From positions 21,289,386 to 21,353,385 of the forward strand of contig OX344752.2 in NCBI GenBank assembly GCA_947034885.2: DNA of 64,000 nucleotides, given 5' to 3'. The notes under the pieces are model-generated. The model worked only from the letters and a program-made list of their open reading frames with translations. It had not been told where the DNA came from and ran no database searches. Below, one piece after another: positions 1 to 11,739 of the stretch. Source of the stretch: Thuidium tamariscinum (taxonomy: Eukaryota > Streptophyta > Bryopsida > Hypnales > Thuidiaceae). Position 1 is the first letter of the stretch. Each line of letters starts with the position of its first letter. Position numbers and translations under genes: made by a program.

Positions 1-668
1 TTAATATATTTAATTGGAAAATCTCTTGTCTATCACTATCCACTCTAAGTACAACCCACATACTTTACACTTACACATTCTTTACACTTACAAGAATACA
101 ATTTGTTGAGCTCTTCCATTGTGTTTGTATGAGATTAGGTTTGGAATGAGGGTCTAAGGTTTTGGTTTTGGATTTTGGATTCTCAAATTTGAGTTACAAA
201 CAACATTAAGACTACACCAAATTGCATCAAATTGTATGAGATTGTATCATATTGAAGCAATGGCATGTCCTAGGCCAACAAGGCAACCACCTATTATCTT
301 TGACCCTCACAATTTGTCCAATAAGTGCTGGGGTCGAGATGACAAATGTTATACCTATAGAATTTTGAATTATTCAAGTCGTTTCCAAAGGAAAGAAAGC
401 CTCATTGTAAAATATATAAATAAATTTTAAATGTCAAAGTGTCTTAGCATTGTTAATGAAACTCAATATCTGTTTGTAAGATGAGAGCTTTAGATAGATG
501 TACTACATTGATAATAACTTTGTAATATAAATTATATTACAAATATAAAATAAAATAAATAAAACTTATCCAATATTTCAAATCTTCAATATTACATTAT
601 TTGCATTGAATTTAGATTTTACTTCAACAGAGAAACAAATTGCACCAACAAGAAGTTTAACAATTTAG
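1..668. other. AT-rich DNA without a recognisable gene
   Basis: I see no convincing coding region, intron signals or RNA gene here. A short open frame at 236-430 has no recognisable domain and is probably chance. Confidence 0.5.
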
Positions 669-865
669 CATATTGTAAGAATTCCTTATTTTAAGAGACG
701 GATTTTAGGTGACATTCAATGTAGCAACCCGTGTTTTTATATCCAAATAATGTCTGCCATAACATCAAGATGTTATGGCGGACGTTAGTTTGGACATAAA
801 AACATAGGTTGCTACAATGGATGTCACTTAAATTTCGTCATTTAAAACACAAGTTTCTTATAGTG
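669..865. mobile_element. Fold-back MITE, CACTA-like ends
   Basis: The segment is nearly palindromic around position 766, where GCCATAACATC meets its complement. The outer right end reads, on the minus strand, CACTATAAGAAACTTG. An inner motif, GACGGATTTTAGGTGACAT, recurs in the fold-back element at 9588-9837, so the two belong to one family. Ends starting CACTA and the lack of coding capacity suggest a non-autonomous CACTA-type MITE. The left end is degenerate and I could not confirm a target duplication. Confidence 0.6.
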
Positions 866-1035
866 TCTTGTACAAAAACAACAATGAGAGTAAGGTACAT
901 TAGTTCTATGAGAAGTGATGTGGGGTGCCTCAGTATGTTCTTGAAAAGCAAAGGTTGATGGTTGAGAGATCTATCTAAATACAAAAATTTAGTCTGTGCC
1001 AATAAGCGAGTAGTGAGATTTTGTGATGAAAGTTG

Positions 1036-1266
1036 GAGGATAGCCATATTGATTCCATTATTGACATCATTTTGCATTACAGGATGAAAGATTACATACA
1101 AAAAACAATGGTTTTTGCCAATTGCTATGTTTTAGAGCTTGTGTATGCAATAATGGAGAAGGGTCCATTAGTGCAAACTATTCATTTTTTTGGAAAGGGA
1201 AGATCCACCATTGGTAGGATTTTATGGTTAGTTTTTGAATTGTCTGCACACAAGTTGGTGGTTTAG
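1036..1266 (+). pseudogene. Possible remnant of a PIF/Harbinger transposase
   Basis: A short open frame contains the phrase FGKGRSTIGRI followed by a hydrophobic helix. This resembles the helix-turn-helix 'FG.GRSTVSRI' segment before the DDE domain in plant PIF/Harbinger transposases. The frame closes soon after and I see no DDE motifs, so at most this is a decayed fragment. The resemblance is to one short motif only and could be chance. Confidence 0.22.
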
Positions 1267-1677
1267 GAGTGTTGTGATAAGATTAGGTCATCAGAAGAAA
1301 GTGCAAAGTCAAAAGTTTATGATTTGGCCTGGGCGATTGCCTTGAAAATTTACAAAAGTCCAAGATGTGAAAGAAAAACAATTTGTTGGGTGTTATTGGT
1401 ACCTAGACTCCAAGACAAATCCAATTTTTGAAGGTGTGTGTACAGATTTTGGTATAGAGATTGATACCACCACAACCCTAGAGATGATTGTGTCAAACAA
1501 GCATGGCTTCAAACATGATGGTAATATAATTGCATTGAAGTGTTTATAATCTTTTGATGTATTTTGGGTTTCGATTTGGGTTTTCATTTGAATTTGTACT
1601 CTAAACCCTAATAGTAACAATTATTAAGCAAGGTTGGTCATACTATTGCAAGTAGTGCTTTTTGTGAAGAAGTTTTT

Positions 1678-2423
1678 CTTTGTAGGGTGAATGCAAGAAA
1701 CACTTGTACTATTTTTCGTCACAAGCTAAGTGCTGATCTGATTTTTGGCCATAACTTTTGCATTTTTGCTTGAAATGACTCAAGATTTCTAGAGAAGATA
1801 CTCATGTCTATCATACACATTAAATAATTTTTTCATAATTTTCAAAAATATTTTAATACTAAAATAGTACTAGTGATTAAATGTCACAAATAATAATTTA
1901 GAGGTTTTTAGTACTAAGGAGTACCTTTTTTTAATTATTTTGAGATGAAATTTGGATGAAATGGTCTTCTAGTAGATTTACATCTCTCTATATAAGGAAT
2001 TTTGAAAAAAGTTATTTTGTGTGGTGTAGAAGTCTACAAAGTGAGCTTCTTTCTGCTTGAATTTTGAAACATATAAAATATTATTTTGGTATTTTTTTTG
2101 GTGAATGACCATCTCCATAAAATTGTTTCAAATGGCCACTTTTCATTTTTTGAATTTACTTATTTTTACTATTTTTTCCAAATAAAAACATGAAGATATG
2201 TATTTTCTTGAGGTTTGGTGCTTTTTTAATTCTCCTACTTAGAGAATTTTTCTATCAATTTCCTTTGGTGAAAACCTTCATCTTAGAGGTCTATACATTG
2301 TTCATATTTTTCAAATATTTTTCAAATTAATTTCCTAATTTTAAAGTACTCTAGAAAAAGTCATGAGTACTGTAGTAAAACGCAACAAATAGTACAAGTG
2401 TTTCTAGCATTCACCCTGTAGTG
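1678..2423. mobile_element. Non-autonomous CACTA-like element with about 32-bp inverted ends
   Basis: The left end (from about 1684) carries GGGTGAATGCAAGAAACAC and the right end is its near-perfect inverse. Read inward from 2423, the right end starts CACTACAGGGTGAATGC. The inverted match runs about 32 bp. The 740-bp interior is AT-rich and non-coding. CACTA at the right terminus suggests this superfamily. The left terminus has decayed and the 3-bp flanks do not match, so the copy looks old. Confidence 0.6.
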
Positions 2424-3437
2424 CCACCCTCAATTTTTAAGAAATTTACAAATAAGTCACTTACTAAAAAGGATTCGTAGCCATTGAAATGAAAGTTGAC
2501 AAAATTAGTTTTGGGAATGGAGTAGTGGACTTTGGAACTTTGATTAGCATATTCCCCTAAAACTAATGCAAAACTAGTCTAACCCTAAACCTCATGAAGA
2601 GCCATTCTAGCAAGCCTTTTTGATCTTTTTAGATAAGAGATCAGACATCAAAACATTGGATACTTAATTTTAGAATTAATGTGTAACAACTTTTGGTATT
2701 TTGAGACAATGGCTAAATTTCTGGTATTGATGCAATTTCAAGTCTTTCATGTAATTTTCTGTTGCTTTTGGTGTCATGTATAGTAGCTCAATGCAAAAGT
2801 TATAGTCAAAATTACTATCTACTACTTATATGTGTGAATTAATCAATATCTTAATTCATATTTCTAGTCTTAGCAACTGTTAGATTTTAAGTGACTAAAA
2901 GGTATAGTTTTAGTACATTCTGACCTACTTCTAGTGTAAGCATTGTAAAAAATATTCTACAATTGTATTACTCTTGCAAATTGCACTAAATTGTAGCTTC
3001 TTGGATTTGCAAAAATCACCTTGCCATCATCTCTAATAGTGATTCATATTGGACCATTTAAATTGTATATCTATTATATAATAATTGTAGACTATTACGA
3101 CCCGTGTCATGACTTGCTATGACAAAAATTGTGTCGTTTTCATTCGTTTGTTTCATCCAATTATTTTCATTGCTCCTATGTCTTTACTTCCTATGTATCT
3201 GAGAATGCAACTATTCAAAATCCTAATCACACCCGGATAAGCATGTGAACTTTTCAATGAAACCTTGGAGGTATGTGAAGGACGTTGACTACTTGCTCGA
3301 GTAATTAATTTAGTTAGAATCAATTGAGGCATTGCTAATTTCGTTGCTTGAAGCGCTCTAACTACTTGTAGGAGTGATTAGTTAGAATCAATTGAGGCAT
3401 TGTTAATTGGTACAATATAGGTACAAACTAGAAAATT
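2424..3437. other. AT-rich intergenic DNA
   Basis: No gene is seen. A short direct repeat (TTAGTTAGAATCAATTGAGG) occurs near 3311 and again near 3380, suggesting a local duplication. Confidence 0.5.
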
Positions 3438-3677
3438 CACTAGAAGAAAATTGTGTTGGAACCCTCCAAATCACGTTGGGTCGGTGTTGTTGAATTTCCA
3501 ATTTCAAACACAAAATTCTACATTGTCCTGGCGTTCCAAATTTCGCATTGTTTCGGCAAACACAAAATTTTACGTTAGAACACCAAAACAACACAAAAAT
3601 TTGTGTTTGAAACTAGAAACTCAACAGTATTGACCCAACGTGATTTGAAGGGGTTCTAACATGCTTTTCTTCTAGTG
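3438..3677. mobile_element. CACTA-like MITE with ATT target duplication
   Basis: This 240-bp element begins CACTAGAAGAAAA and ends with the inverse, TTTTCTTCTAGTG. The arms pair for most of their length around the shared motif CAAATCACGTTGGGTC. It is flanked by ATT at 3435-3437 and 3678-3680. The 3-bp duplication and CACTA ends fit a CACTA-type MITE. Short open frames on both strands come from the palindrome and are not genes. Confidence 0.75.
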
Positions 3678-4260
3678 ATTGGCTTTCAAAGATTCAATTG
3701 ATTCAAATGCATTCTAAAGGTTTTCTTTATTTTTCAATTTGAAGACATATCCAATGAGATTTTGTAAGTGACACATTGGCTCGAGCCTGATTGACAAAGT
3801 GGTCATAGGATCATTGAGGCCACTATTCAATTGTAAAGATTTTGTGGTCAAGATGTTTTTATCATTAAGGTGAGTGTTGTGTAGCATTTCATTTTCAATG
3901 TTTGGTGGGAGTAGTTGAAGGAGTGCATCATTAGCCACATTTTAATTTTTGTATGTTTTTAAATTTTCTTACTAATAAGTAATCGTTTGCTTTTGTGTGT
4001 ATAGGTTGTTGGGGTGGATTGTTGGAGTGAGTATTTTTTTTAAATTTTGGACAATTGGTAGTTAACATTGCAATATGAAAAGAACGCAATTGTTTATTGA
4101 ACTTTGGGAGTTTGGGACTAATATACACACAACTTAGGAGGAGGCTAGTAGTGACATGGCAACAACATTAGATTTGTACATTCTAGATTTTTCACTCATC
4201 TTTAAGAAATATTATTAAACTCATGCCAAAAAAAGTAACATTCATTCCCCGACTTCCTAA

Positions 4261-4601
4261 GGGCATGTGCAATACAACAATGGTATATTCCCGGTATTGA
4301 TAAAACTAACTTATGAATGGCAAACAATTAGAACTTGAGAATTGTCTCATTGGCAATGCATTGAAAAGAATTTGGAAAAGGTACCCAAAAAAAATTCAAA
4401 ATTAAACATTGAACAAGTACTTCAAAAGCAAGGTATAAGTCTAAAATTTTACCATTCACGATTACCAAAACAAAATTTAGAAAAAAAAACCCATTGATCC
4501 TTTGCTTCCAATGAGACAATTTTCAAGTTCTAACTGTTAACCGTTCAAAAATCAGTTTCACTAATACCAAACCACATATCACTGTTGCATTGCAAATGCT
4601 C
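4261..4601. mobile_element. Tourist-like (PIF/Harbinger) MITE with TAA target duplication
   Basis: The element is 341 bp. Its termini are imperfect inverted repeats (GGGCATGTGCAATACAACA against GAGCATTTGCAATGCAACA), and an inner inverted pair around TTAGAACTTGA continues at 4331 and 4525. TAA flanks both sides (4258-4260 and 4602-4604). A 3-bp TAA duplication is the hallmark of PIF/Harbinger-type Tourist MITEs. It has no coding capacity. Confidence 0.78.
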
Positions 4602-4604
4602 TAA

Positions 4605-5185
4605 GTATGCATAGCAAGTTGGCACTAGCTTTTTCATTTTCGGCACTATGGGACTAGATTGTACCATTTAAAAATAAATGTTTTTTTTTTGCCAAATTTT
4701 TTTTAGTTTTCTTTAAAATCTAAACTTTAAGACAAGTGGTTTATTTTGTTTGTTTGTTACGTTGAGATCTCTCGAACCATGCGTCCTTAGGTCGCGTGCT
4801 TGGTACCATCAGAAAGCTCTTGGCAAGGAAGGGTGTAGAAGCTTGGTTTCTGGGCATTTGCACTTGTGGGGAAAAGATTATCGAATTTCAAAATTTTATT
4901 TAATGAATTAAAGAATTAAAAAATATCTTTTACTTTAGATCTGATTGTATAAATGAAGTTGCCAAATTTAGATGAAAAAGTGTATGAATATGATGGAAAA
5001 GTGTTTTTAAGTCCAAAAGATAGATGTATGTAGAAATACAAATGCTTGAAGTGATCGCCATCTTGGCACTTTCTCAAAAAGTAAAAAAAGGGCTGGTCGG
5101 GACAGTACAAAGTTGTCTGCAAAGGCCACGCTTTTTCATTTCGTCTTTTTACGTTTCATTTGCTTTTTCAATTTTTTTCCTCGAG
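4605..5185. other. Upstream intergenic region of the UBL5 gene
   Basis: AT-rich DNA without a gene. The frame open from 5024 into UBL5 is an in-frame upstream extension, not part of the protein. Confidence 0.5.
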
Positions 5186-5189
5186 AGCC

Positions 5190-5196
5190 TATATAG
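5190..5196 (+). promoter_or_regulatory. TATA box of UBL5
   Basis: TATATAG lies 164 bp before the start codon, preceded by a pyrimidine-rich stretch. The position fits transcription starting near 5220 with a leader of about 140 nt. This is assigned by position and sequence only. Confidence 0.5.
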
Positions 5197-5359
5197 AGTG
5201 TTTCTCAAGGCATCCTTATGCGATTGTTGTCTTTCATCTCGCACACAGATTTCGCTCATCAGAGTGTTGTTGCGTCTTGATTGCCCACTAGGGTTGTGCT
5301 TCTTCGTCTTTTTCGTGTGGTTACGGTTAGTGAGAGCAAGGCGCAGGAAGTCAGGAACC

Positions 5360-5581
5360 ATGATGGAGGTGGTGCTGAACGACAGGTTGGGAAAGAAGGT
5401 GCGCGTCAAGTGCAACGAGGATGACACCATCGGGGATCTGAAGAAGCTGGTGGCCGCGCAGACGGGCACGCGGCCGGAGAAGATCCGCATCCAGAAGTGG
5501 TACACGATTTACAAGGATCACATCACTCTGGGCGACTATGAAATTCACGACGGCATGGGTCTGGAGCTTTATTACAACTGA
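5360..5581 (+). CDS. UBL5: Ubiquitin-like protein 5 (Hub1/UBL5), 73 aa
   Basis: The 73-residue product matches the full length of the UBL5/Hub1 family. It keeps the start [17 protein letters not shown], the segment [30 protein letters not shown] and the terminal GLELYYN, with the Tyr-Tyr pair in place of the Gly-Gly tail of ubiquitin. Known UBL5 proteins bind spliceosomal partners non-covalently (the HIND element in Snu66, for instance) and influence splice-site choice in the nucleus. I chose the first ATG of MMEVV because it aligns with MIEVV in other plants; an in-frame extension upstream to 5024 has no counterpart. The gene is intronless in its coding part and its GC content is much higher than the flanks. 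A broken copy of its 3' end follows. Identity is nearly certain. Confidence 0.97.
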   Translation: MMEVVLNDRLGKKVRVKCNEDDTIGDLKKLVAAQTGTRPEKIRIQKWYTIYKDHITLGDYEIHDGMGLELYYN

Positions 5582-5687
5582 GGAGCACGCTGTGGAGGGG
5601 GCGGCCCCGGTTGAGTATGCTTAATTTTACTCTACTCGAGAGACTTAGGGTTTGGAAATAATGTCTGAAAGCTTGGAGATTCGCAGT

Positions 5688-5868
5688 CAGAAGTGGTTTA
5701 CCATCACCCCGGGCGACTATGAGACTCACGATGGCATGGCCTGGAGCTTTATTACAACTAAGGAGCGCGCTATAGAGGGCTTCCCCGATGGCGTATGCTA
5801 AATCTTTATCTGTTCGAGAAACTTAGGGCTTGGAAGTAGAGGTTGAAAACTTGGAGTTTCGCAGGAAT
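5688..5868 (+). pseudogene. Truncated tandem copy of the UBL5 3' end
   Basis: From CAGAAGTGGTTTACCATC onward, this stretch repeats the last coding bases and 3' untranslated region of UBL5 with substitutions and one internal loss. The block around GGGCGACTATGA is kept, as are TGGAGCTTTATTACAACT and the downstream ACTTAGGG(T/C)TTGGAA. It lacks the first half of the gene and cannot encode a ubiquitin fold. It arose as a tandem duplication of about 190 bp starting inside the coding sequence. Confidence 0.85.
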
Positions 5869-6255
5869 TCTTGACTTGGTGTTTCCGCATCTCGGGTTTC
5901 TGAACATATAATTGTAAAACACTGGTATATGTGAAAGTTTTATCGTTTTTTTGTAAATTCGAATATTGCGTTGGTAGTTAATGACTTCCGCTCCTGCTTT
6001 TTATCTCAAGCTATTGCATGAAGCTATTGTGGTGTTCTTGCTGTGACAGGGTTGTACACAGAGGGATTGAAGGCTTGGACATTCTTAGGGATCCTTGGAT
6101 TTTAATTTTCCACATCTCAGTTCACTGAACATGGAATTGTATTGTTTGTTAATTCGAACAGTGGGGATGATTCTGTATCGGTGATTTATTCTTTTGGCTT
6201 CTGTTCCTGTTCTCTCTTAATCTATTGCGTGAATCTAAGTTGCTGCAGAACAGGA
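5869..6255 (+). repeat. Two diverged direct repeats downstream of UBL5
   Basis: The stretch near 5870-6055 recurs at about 6085-6255 with many changes. Shared pieces include a CATCTC(G/A)G...CTGAACAT(A/G) block and a later CTATTGC(A/G)TGAA block. Together with the truncated UBL5 copy this shows repeated local duplication behind the gene. Confidence 0.5.
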
Positions 6256-7744
6256 CGCCATTGGTGCTCATGTCAAGATTAGGTTTCGGCTTTGAGAAAT
6301 CGGCTATTCCCCTTAAGTCTCTTCGTTCAATTTCTGACGGCACGATTCTTCTAATTTCATGTTTGCTTTCCAAATTGTTGCAGTTCTCATTGACTAAAAT
6401 TCATTACGACAGGAGTAGTTTTGAGAACTTCGCATTCGATTGGGTGTGGATGGCGATGAAGTCCTATTTGATGTTCAGAGGAACCTGGTCAATGTATACG
6501 ACTGTTTGTCAAACCCTTTTTCTTAGAATATTTGTTGTCTTCGAAACTAATAGGGACAAGGTCTGCAGGGACTAGCAGGCTTTCTATGCTCAAACCGTAC
6601 TTGGTCCACTCTGTAGATTTAGGATATCTGAGGGTGTTGAAGTGGAAGTTGGAGTGGGAGTCTAAAAAGCATCGAGCTTGGGAGACAAAACTCTGTATTG
6701 TATTGCATTTGGTTCTCTCCAATGGGTCCTGTACAGCGCGTGGCAACATCCAATTGAATACAACAGCTTCATTTCAATCGTTTACGACAAGGTGCGTTTT
6801 TAGGGTGCACGCAATTGTGTCCTTTACTCTGAACCAACAATTAAGACTATCAACTCTGAATGATAACGAAATAATTAAAGAATGTGTTGAAAATAGAAAT
6901 ACTTAGAAATGCTAAATCCCTTGTATTGTGCATTGGATTATATAGAATGATCTTCAATTTTCTTGTAATCCCATCAAAGAATGCCTCAAATAGTACACAT
7001 TTCCTTTACACAAGCGTTTTGGTGCAATGTTTGCTTCAATGGAATTTGCCATTGGTAGACAGACGACTTTTGGTGGACGCAGATTGGTGATGGTTATTTT
7101 TGCCTTCATTAAACTCACAACTGCCACTTGTTACAGGATGTCCAATGGCCACATAGACTAAAGAAAGCATGTGAATAAATAAGCACTGTGAATTCCTCAG
7201 TGGTAGTGACAGTTTAAATTGCAAAAGAAGAAAGTCGAGGCACTGTATCCATGTAATCTTTCTTACCTCAGCATGTTCAAATACAAATAAAACATCAAAG
7301 TAGACTCACATCTATTCCTGTCGAATCAGAACTATGCAAGCATGTACATATATATTGAATATAGACACAATCTATTGTGCAATAATATCTTAATAGTTAA
7401 TGTAAAAATGTTGAAATTTTTGTAGAGCGAATGGTAGTACAACACTCACTACTACCAATACATCTTGGCAAATATATTGGCAACTATATATCATCTACAT
7501 ATATAGTATACTTACAATCTCTCATGCCATAATCTCCAAATAGATATAATAGAAGTAATGGAATTTTTGCTCAATGACAATAAGGGTGCACTTGGTTGCA
7601 CTTTGCAATGCATCTGTGTTTGAGATCCATATTTTTTTGGGTCAAATCTCAGTGTTACAAATTTCGTGAATTCAAGACTTGTACATGAATTTGAAGATGA
7701 ATTTCAAATACACATCCAATTGTCAACATGAATCTTGCATCGAT
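6256..7744. other. Intergenic DNA, no supported gene
   Basis: Several open frames of 60-124 codons occur on both strands. None has a recognisable motif, good codon structure or splice signals that I could confirm. Confidence 0.4.
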
Positions 7745-7945
7745 GTTCCTCTCATATCCATTGAGATCTCACAGTCAATCTTTACTAACCCTTTGGTTGA
7801 GAATGTTTCACTCATATTCATTGAGTTCTCACAGTCAATCTTTACTAAGTCTTTGGTTGAGAATGTTCCACTCATATTCATTGAGGTCTCACCTTCAATC
7901 TTTACTAACCTTTTACTTGAGGATATACTTCTCATATTTGTTGAG
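7745..7945 (+). repeat. 60-bp tandem repeat, about three copies
   Basis: A 60-bp unit containing CTCATATTCATTGAG, a TCACAGTCAATCTTTACTAA block and TTGGTTGAGAATGTT repeats about three times with small differences, the last copy being more diverged. Because 60 is divisible by 3, all frames stay open over the array, so the open frames here are by-products. Confidence 0.8.
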
Positions 7946-8590
7946 ATGATGCTATTGTTGTTTAATATGAGTGACTTTGACCAATTGTCATTTTGATATG
8001 AGTGAGTTGACAAATTAGTATCGTGAAATGTGGATTTGACATTTACATTAAATTAAAATTAGTTGTAAATATCTAAAAGGATTATCATCTCTGTTTGATT
8101 ATATTGTTAGTTGTAGTTTTCAGTTTTCAACGATAGTGGATGAATTTTAATAGCTTTTCCTATAGAATTGCATTAAAACCTTGCAAGAAAATCAAATCAA
8201 GAATTAAATCCTAATTATTTAGTTTGGATTAAATTTTGACATTATCACAATTTGTTATTTAACCTTATTTGTACTTTCTTGTGGATGATTTATCTTAAAT
8301 TAATTTCTAAAATCATCATAATTTGTCTTTTTAGATTTTACTATAGGTTTTTTTAAAAATTAATTTTTCACATTCTTTTAATTTGTGTGATTGTTAATGA
8401 AAATATCTATTTCAAATTTAGATCAAACCAAAAATTAAACCTAAATTATCTTCAAAGATTAATTTTTTAAATCAGATTTTAATATTAATCATCAAAACTT
8501 GTTTACGTAATCTTTTTTTCAACTTTGTTGTTGTTTCCATTTTGAATTAATTTTTTGATAATATCATAATTCATTTGTATAACTTTCTTT
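7946..8590. other. Very AT-rich DNA
   Basis: Degenerate repeats of ATTAATTTTT with nearby ATCATAATTTG motifs; no gene is seen. Confidence 0.4.
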
Positions 8591-8750
8591 GTACATAACA
8601 TTCAGTAGCATGGCATGCCTCTACAGTGATGGTGTGGTATATTCCACACCCAACCAATTAGTTACTGATGAACATTGCTGGGTGTGGCATATTCCACACC
8701 ATCACTGTAGAGCCAAGGCAATGCCAACCTTGCTACTGAATGTTATGTAC
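8591..8750. repeat. 160-bp inverted-repeat hairpin (MITE or foldback)
   Basis: The outer 20 bases GTACATAACATTCAGTAGCA are perfectly inverted at the other end. After a small mismatched block the arms pair again through CTCTACAGTGATGGTGTGG. The flanks are TTT on both sides. RNA from either strand would fold into a long hairpin. A MITE is the simplest explanation; a young inverted-repeat small-RNA locus is possible. Confidence 0.7.
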
Positions 8751-8814
8751 TTTGAAACTTTTGTTGAATTTTGTGCAGCAAGCAAATAGCAAGGATGTAT
8801 GTATGGCAGTTACT

Positions 8815-9415
8815 GCCACTTCTCGGTACATTGTGTAACAATGTACCCAGATTTGAAAAAAAAAATTAATTTAAATTTTTTTAATTCAGCACCCCCTTTC
8901 CCCCTCCCAAATTTTTTTTAATTAAATTTTAAATTTTTTTGGAAGGGGAGAAGGGGGTGTTGAATCAAAAAAATTTAAATTAAAGTTTTTCAATTTAGAG
9001 CCCCCCCTCCCTCCCCTCTTGTAATTTTTGGAGGGGGGGAGGACTCCAAACAATATGGGACAAATCTAGTGTACACCTGTGTACACATCCAACTGTATTT
9101 GTATTCATACTCAGATGTATTTGTATTTGAGCCGTATACACACCAGACGTATTTGTAGATGTATTCGTATTTGTATTAAGACATATTCGTACTCATAAGT
9201 GTATATATCAGTCGTATTCATATTTGTATTCTGTCGTATTTGTATTCTGCGATATATACATTCAGCCGTATTTGTGTTTGATCCAACGGTTGTAAAAAAT
9301 TCTTTGAAGGAGGGGTGCAATTTTTTCCCCCCAATCCAACGGCTCACAATTTTTTGAAGAGAGAGGGCCTGTTAATTAATGGCAAAACCCTGGTTGTCAC
9401 TTTTCAGTACATTGT
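8815..9415. repeat. Low-complexity region with inverted blocks between similar ends
   Basis: Similar phrases, CTTCTCGGTACATTG near 8819 and CTTTTCAGTACATTG near 9400, bracket the region. Between them lie pyrimidine- and purine-rich inverted blocks (8880-9000) and degenerate GTATTTGTATTC repeats (about 9095-9285). No gene is supported. It may be a decayed non-autonomous element, but I could not assign a family. Confidence 0.45.
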
Positions 9416-9587
9416 CAATCTTACTTTAGACCTTTGAGTACGGCAATTTTGTGTCAGGATCTCATAGTAGGCTTTTTCGGGATGAAACGGGATGAAAATG
9501 ATTGTCATCGCATTCCTCACTTGTGCATTAGTGCCATCCATGATGTACACAATATTACTGCAATCAAGTACATTTGCAAAACAACTG

Positions 9588-9837
9588 CCTATAGGAAACC
9601 TGTATTTTATGTGACATTTTGAAATTTTTTGTGATACATTTAAGTTGACATCAAATATCACAATCCATATTTTTAAGTTAATAATGAAGTCAAATGAAAC
9701 AAAAAGATGTTTCATTCGACATCATTGCTAACTAAAGATAAAATATGGATTGTTAAATTTGATGTCACCTAAAATCCGTCACAAAGATTTTGAAAATGCC
9801 ACATAAAATACAAGTTTTTTATAATGGTTACTAGTAG
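9588..9837. mobile_element. Fold-back MITE related to the one at 669-865
   Basis: The arms pair around position 9708, with TGTGACATTTTGAAATTTTT on one side and a matching inverse ending AAAATGCCACATAAAATAC on the other. The minus strand carries GTGACGGATTTTAGGTGACAT, shared with the element at 669-865. The ends are related to CACTATAAGAAAC but degenerate. Confidence 0.6.
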
Positions 9838-10265
9838 TGTTTTTTAATTGGGCATTTAAATGCCTAATTCCACCAAAAATTCAAGCTTAGCTCCTGTCCT
9901 ATAGAAAATTGTGTAGTAAAAATGACTTGTTAGTGCTAAAGGTGCACCAATACAAAATGAGAGCATGCCTTGTCTAAGTCAAAATCAGTTGATCCTTACC
10001 TATTTGGAGCCAACCATAATCTTCCACCTACATCCCTATAAGCATCACCATCGCCATGTTTGGCCTATCAAATAAGTGACAATTTGCATGTATAGCTAGC
10101 GTCTCCACCTTCATCATTGAAGAGCGCCAAATACTAAAAAAATTTAATCACTATTTTTGCCAATCCTTTTCTTACTTCCACATTTTGAATGCCATAGCTT
10201 TTTTAGTTTATACTTTCTTTGTAGCTAGCATTATGTCCTTGACATTGTTGCCATTGCCAGAATGT

Positions 10266-10393
10266 GTACGTTGATTCTTAAGTAGCTTTTACTATCTTAG
10301 GTTTCATCATCATTGTGTGTGTTTACAATGTACGTTGATTCTTAAGTAGCTTTTACTATCTTAGGTTTCATCATCAGTGTGTGTGTTTACAAT
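10266..10393 (+). repeat. 64-bp direct duplication
   Basis: The segment starting GTACGTTGATTCTTAAGTAG is repeated after 64 bp with one visible change. It is non-coding. Confidence 0.85.
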
Positions 10394-11590
10394 TGCCTTA
10401 CCAATTATTACTAGAAACAATTTATCTCAGGCTAAAGGTCGTTTTCAACACACAAAGCTAAATTTGCAACTTAATTTGAAGTTCAAAGCAAAAATGAGGG
10501 CATGAAGTGGAAATCAGGGTCTTACCATCTAGAACCGAAGTAGAGGTTAGTTTGTAGATTCATAGTATTTTGAATATATTTGAAGGAGTGTGATGGATTG
10601 CTTATTTGTTGAAGGTAGAGGTGAGTACATAGCAATGGTCAATTAGCAACAACAAATAGGTAAATCATTGATCGCCTTTTTATGCAATGTTTTCTTGAGT
10701 TATATTTATCATTGCAAGTCTTATTTGTTGTTAATGAGTTACCTATTTCTTGAGATCCAAGTGTCAATTTAGTGATCAAGTCGCAATGGGGTTAGTGTTT
10801 TTGACTTTTACTTTTACTTCTAAGTTGAAATATTGATGTAAATTGTAAAGTTGAATTATTGATGACTTGATATTTGTAAATCACAATCTTATTTTTCCAT
10901 CATAGTATTTGTTTGTTTTGTGCAAGTGTGTTGTTTAAAATATAGTTTCTTTCCAAATTACAATAGAAGTGATTGCATTAAAATTTATACATTGATATTT
11001 AGTGCATTTCGTTTTCATTATTGTTGCCACATAGGATAAGATTTTGCATTTAGATTATTAAGTTGTGCCTTTTTTTACTTTCACAAACTTGTTACAAGGA
11101 TACTACTTTACTTCAAATGAGAGTCTAGTGCCACTAATTGAGCTCAAAATTTTATGTTCAATGCCAAAAATTAAGTCCAAACATCTTTCCTACAGTGTTG
11201 TTATATCACTATAGAATAATATGAATGTTGTTGGATGAGTACTCCAACTTTATTTCTATTGACACATTTTCCCCTCCCCCCCTAGAAATTGCAATAGAGC
11301 TATTCAAGAACCATAGCTTTCACAGTTTATGCCTCTAGGCAAATTCAACAAAAAACAAAAAAAAGATTAATCACTAGATGTGAAAGCCCTACTCACAGTG
11401 CCATCCTTGGAATACAAAGTCTATTGTATTCTACGTTGATGTTGGTACATATATATATAAACTCTGATCCACTATATAAGCAGTCCGGCGTGAATAAAGT
11501 GTCTGTTCGTCCTGACAATGAGCCAATGTCCACAGGATCAAGGGCTATTGGTGCAAGACTACTCTTTCCTTTCGGAAATAGACACTAAAG
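10394..11590. other. Intergenic DNA up to the LINE 3' end
   Basis: No gene is seen. At 11470-11575 the plus strand shows a TATATAAG box followed by AATAAAG and a GC-richer stretch. That resembles part of an old LTR, but I see no partner copy or element ends and do not assign it. Confidence 0.3.
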
Positions 11591-11739
11591 TAACAAGTAA
11601 CTATTTTAAAGTATCCATAATTTAATTTTGTTTTGCTAGATTTAATTAGATTTAATTATGATTTGATTTAATTTAGTTATTAATTCATTAGTATTGGATA
11701 GGTATGCACTATGCAATGTAATGTGCATTGTTGGGTTTA

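Noticed and set aside
5024-5359. N-terminal extension of UBL5 to 185 residues
   Set aside because: The family starts at MxEVV and is 73 residues long; the extension overlaps the TATA box and leader.
6225-7224. Small open frames downstream of UBL5
   Set aside because: They overlap on both strands, lack motifs and coincide with duplicated UBL5 downstream sequence.
11460-11580. Solo LTR beside the LINE 3' end
   Set aside because: A TATA-like and an AATAAA-like motif are present, but no TG...CA ends, duplication or partner copy could be found.
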